DNA of 5,636 nucleotides, taken from assembly GCA_003724275.1 (NCBI GenBank), contig RHFA01000088.1, positions 1-5,636 of the forward strand, given 5' to 3'. This DNA is from Thaumarchaeota archaeon S13. Lineage in GTDB: Archaea > Thermoproteota > Nitrososphaeria > Nitrososphaerales > Nitrosopumilaceae. The notes beneath the pieces are model-generated. The model did not search any database, was not told the origin of the DNA, and saw only the letters and a list, made by a program, of their open reading frames with translations. Positions 4,133 to 5,636 of the stretch are shown here, piece by piece. Both the position numbers and the translations under genes were made by a program. Numbering within the stretch: position 1 is the stretch's first letter; each line of letters opens with the position of its first letter.

Positions 4133-5592
4133 GGCGATAGGTACTCGGCGAGGAGGCGCACGCCAAAGCCCGTCGCGCCGCCGGCGTTGTAGGAGCGCCT
4201 GACCGTGCCGACCTGCGTCCACGCCGGCCCCGCAATGTCAAGGTGCGCCCAGGGGGTGTCCCCGACGGCGCGCCGCAGGAACGCCGCGGCGGCGATGGTG
4301 CCGGCCGTGCGGCCTATTCCCATGTTTCTCATGTCGGCGACCTTTGAGTCTATCATGGAGGCATAGTCGTCGTCGATGGGGAGGCGCCACACGCGCTCGC
4401 CCGTCCTTGCGGCGGCGCGCTCTATCGAGCGCGCCAGCGCGTCGCTCGTGCTCACGAGGCCAGCGGTGCTTGCGCCGAGGGCCACAATGCACGCGCCCGT
4501 GAGCGTTGCCAGGTCGATGATCGCCCGCGGGCGGTGTGCCTGCTCGCCGTACGAGAGCGCGTCGGCGAGGATGAGGCGTCCCTCGGCGTCGGTGTTTATG
4601 ATCTCGGCGGTCTTTTTGCTATAGAGGCGCACAATGTCGCCTGGCCTGTACGCGCCGCCGCCGGGCATGTTCTCGACTGCGGGCACAATGCCCACAATGT
4701 TGTCCTTTATGCCCAGGAGCGAGGCTGCCCGCATTGCCCCAATCACGGCGCAGCCGCCGCACTTGTCAAACTTCATCTCCTCCATGCGCTCCCCCGGCTT
4801 TATCGAGATGCCGCCCGTGTCAAACGTGACGGCCTTGCCCACGAGAAGCACGGGCCGGCGCGTCCGCGGCGCGCCCCTGTGCTCCATTATGATGAGGCGC
4901 GGCGCGTTGTGGCTCGCCCCGCCCACGGCGAGTATGCCGCCAAACCCCCTCCGGCGCAGCTCGGCGCCAGAGATCACGCGACACCTGACCTTTGGGCCGG
5001 CGCGGCGCGCGATCGCCGCGAGTGCCGCAGGCGTGCACTCGTTTGGTGGCATGTTTGCCGCGTCGCGCGCAAGTATGACGGCCTCGGTTATCGCCGCCGC
5101 GCGCCTCACCGCAGCGGCGGCGCGCGCGGTCCCGTGCAGGACGCGGATGGACGAGACGTGGCGCGGCGCCGGGCTCGCGCGCCGGCCAAACTCATAGAGC
5201 GCAAGGCGAGCTCCCTCGGCGGCGCACGCGGCGGCCTCGGCCTCGTCTGCGATCAGGCCGCGCGGCACGGCGATGGCCACGTCGCGCGCGTGCGCGCCCT
5301 CGGCGGCGCGTGCTGCCGCGCCGGCGGCGTGGCGCAGGGCCTCGCCGTCGGCCCTGTCGCGCCTGCCCAGCCCGGCGACCACGAGCAGGGAGGCGCGCGC
5401 GAGGCCCATAGTGTCCACCACCGCGGCCTCGCCGGCCTTTGCGGCGCCTGCCTCGGCGGCCCTCTTGGCGGCACGCGCGAGGCGCGCGTCCAGGCCATCA
5501 AGCGAGTGGACCCTCACGGGAGACCCTGTCGCAAAGACGCACAGCGCGCCGGCGCGCGGGTCGGCGGCGAGGCGCTCGGGGCGAACCCTCAT
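4126..5592 (-). CDS. pepA: Leucyl aminopeptidase, peptidase family M17
   Basis: A 488-residue cytosolic metallo-exopeptidase that removes N-terminal residues (Leu favoured) from peptides and recycles amino acids; the family works as hexamers with two metal ions per active site. Seen: an Ala-rich N-terminal domain (to about residue 165), then the catalytic domain with NMPPNECTP (180-188), VGKAVTFDTGGISIK (251-265), MKFDKCGG (273-280), the M17 signature NTDAEGRLILADAL (333-346), LATLTGACIVALG (361-373) and a C-terminal GATGFGVRLL. Predicted metal ligands are K253, D258, D276, D335 and E337, with catalytic K265 and R339; all are present, so it should be active. Length is close to E. coli PepA. 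ATG 5592 lies about 27 bp from a CTAAATAG box, fitting a leaderless start. Monocistronic within this window; it converges on the zinc-finger gene with a 7-bp overlap. The Ala/Arg richness of the first 170 residues reflects the high GC content. Confidence 0.96.
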   Translation of the reverse strand: MRVRPERLAADPRAGALCVFATGSPVRVHSLDGLDARLARAAKRAAEAGAAKAGEAAVVDTMGLARASLLVVAGLGRRDRADGEALRHAAGAAARAAEGAHARDVAIAVPRGLIADEAEAAACAAEGARLALYEFGRRASPAPRHVSSIRVLHGTARAAAAVRRAAAITEAVILARDAANMPPNECTPAALAAIARRAGPKVRCRVISGAELRRRGFGGILAVGGASHNAPRLIIMEHRGAPRTRRPVLLVGKAVTFDTGGISIKPGERMEEMKFDKCGGCAVIGAMRAASLLGIKDNIVGIVPAVENMPGGGAYRPGDIVRLYSKKTAEIINTDAEGRLILADALSYGEQAHRPRAIIDLATLTGACIVALGASTAGLVSTSDALARSIERAAARTGERVWRLPIDDDYASMIDSKVADMRNMGIGRTAGTIAAAAFLRRAVGDTPWAHLDIAGPAWTQVGTVRRSYNAGGATGFGVRLLAEYLSPQ

Positions 5593-5614
5593 GCGCGGCG
5601 CCGGCGGGGCGTCA

Positions 5615-5622
5615 CTATTTAG
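5615..5622 (-). promoter_or_regulatory. TATA box of the aminopeptidase gene
   Basis: On the minus strand this reads CTAAATAG, an AT island in GC-rich DNA, with its centre 26-27 bp upstream of the ATG at 5592. No Shine-Dalgarno motif is visible before the start. Confidence 0.65.
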
Positions 5623-5636
5623 ACCGTGCGAAGGGG

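Noticed and set aside
4534..5622. 362-codon plus-strand frame opposite the aminopeptidase gene
   Set aside because: The product has shadow-type composition (many Arg, Gly, His, Ala) with no motif, while the minus strand encodes a complete M17 peptidase with all active-site residues.
1..5636. CRISPR arrays, insertion sequences, tRNA genes, C/D box RNAs, defence or phage genes
   Set aside because: I looked on both strands and found no spaced direct repeats, transposase motifs, tRNA cloverleaf or T-loop sequence, or paired C/D boxes outside genes; chance TGATGA-like strings occur only inside conserved genes.

Overview
The window looks like a chromosomal segment of an ammonia-oxidising-type archaeon (Thaumarchaeota/Nitrososphaerota, nearest in style to the high-GC Cenarchaeum-like group). 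Visible reasons: an archaeal-type 5S rRNA standing alone with no 23S next to it; an archaeal ABCE1/Rli1; a Trm5-family tRNA methyltransferase; an archaeal RimI/Ard1 acetyltransferase; frequent ATA isoleucine and AGG arginine codons despite a very GC-rich sequence; and TATA boxes about 26-29 bp upstream of start codons with no room for a leader or Shine-Dalgarno site. The taxonomic placement is inference; the rest is read from the sequence.

Layout, left to right. Positions 1-79 hold a possible 3' end of an upstream gene and the rimI promoter. rimI (80-586, +) is followed by a 78-residue two-helix membrane protein (613-849, +) whose TATA box contains the rimI stop codon. A convergent operon on the minus strand, ABCE1 (3469 to 1682) then trm5 (1685 to 846), is joined by an ATGA overlap and ends on a CTAG shared with the stop of the membrane-protein gene. 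Next come a 48-residue minus-strand protein with one DnaJ-type CxxCxGxG knuckle (3721 to 3575), the 5S rRNA gene (about 3846-3967, +), a 42-residue single C2H2 zinc-finger protein right after 5S (4004-4132, +), and an M17 leucyl aminopeptidase (5592 to 4126, -) whose end overlaps the zinc-finger gene by 7 bp.

Most of the genes serve protein synthesis and protein fate: 5S rRNA, ribosome recycling (ABCE1), tRNA position-37 methylation (Trm5), N-terminal acetylation (RimI) and peptide turnover (PepA). Two tiny zinc-binding-type proteins flank the 5S gene. I see no mobile element, CRISPR array, tRNA or defence system, and no strong case for a wholly new system. The best leads are the 5S/zinc-finger locus, the short Trm5 with a changed active-site motif, and the atypical NBD motifs of ABCE1.
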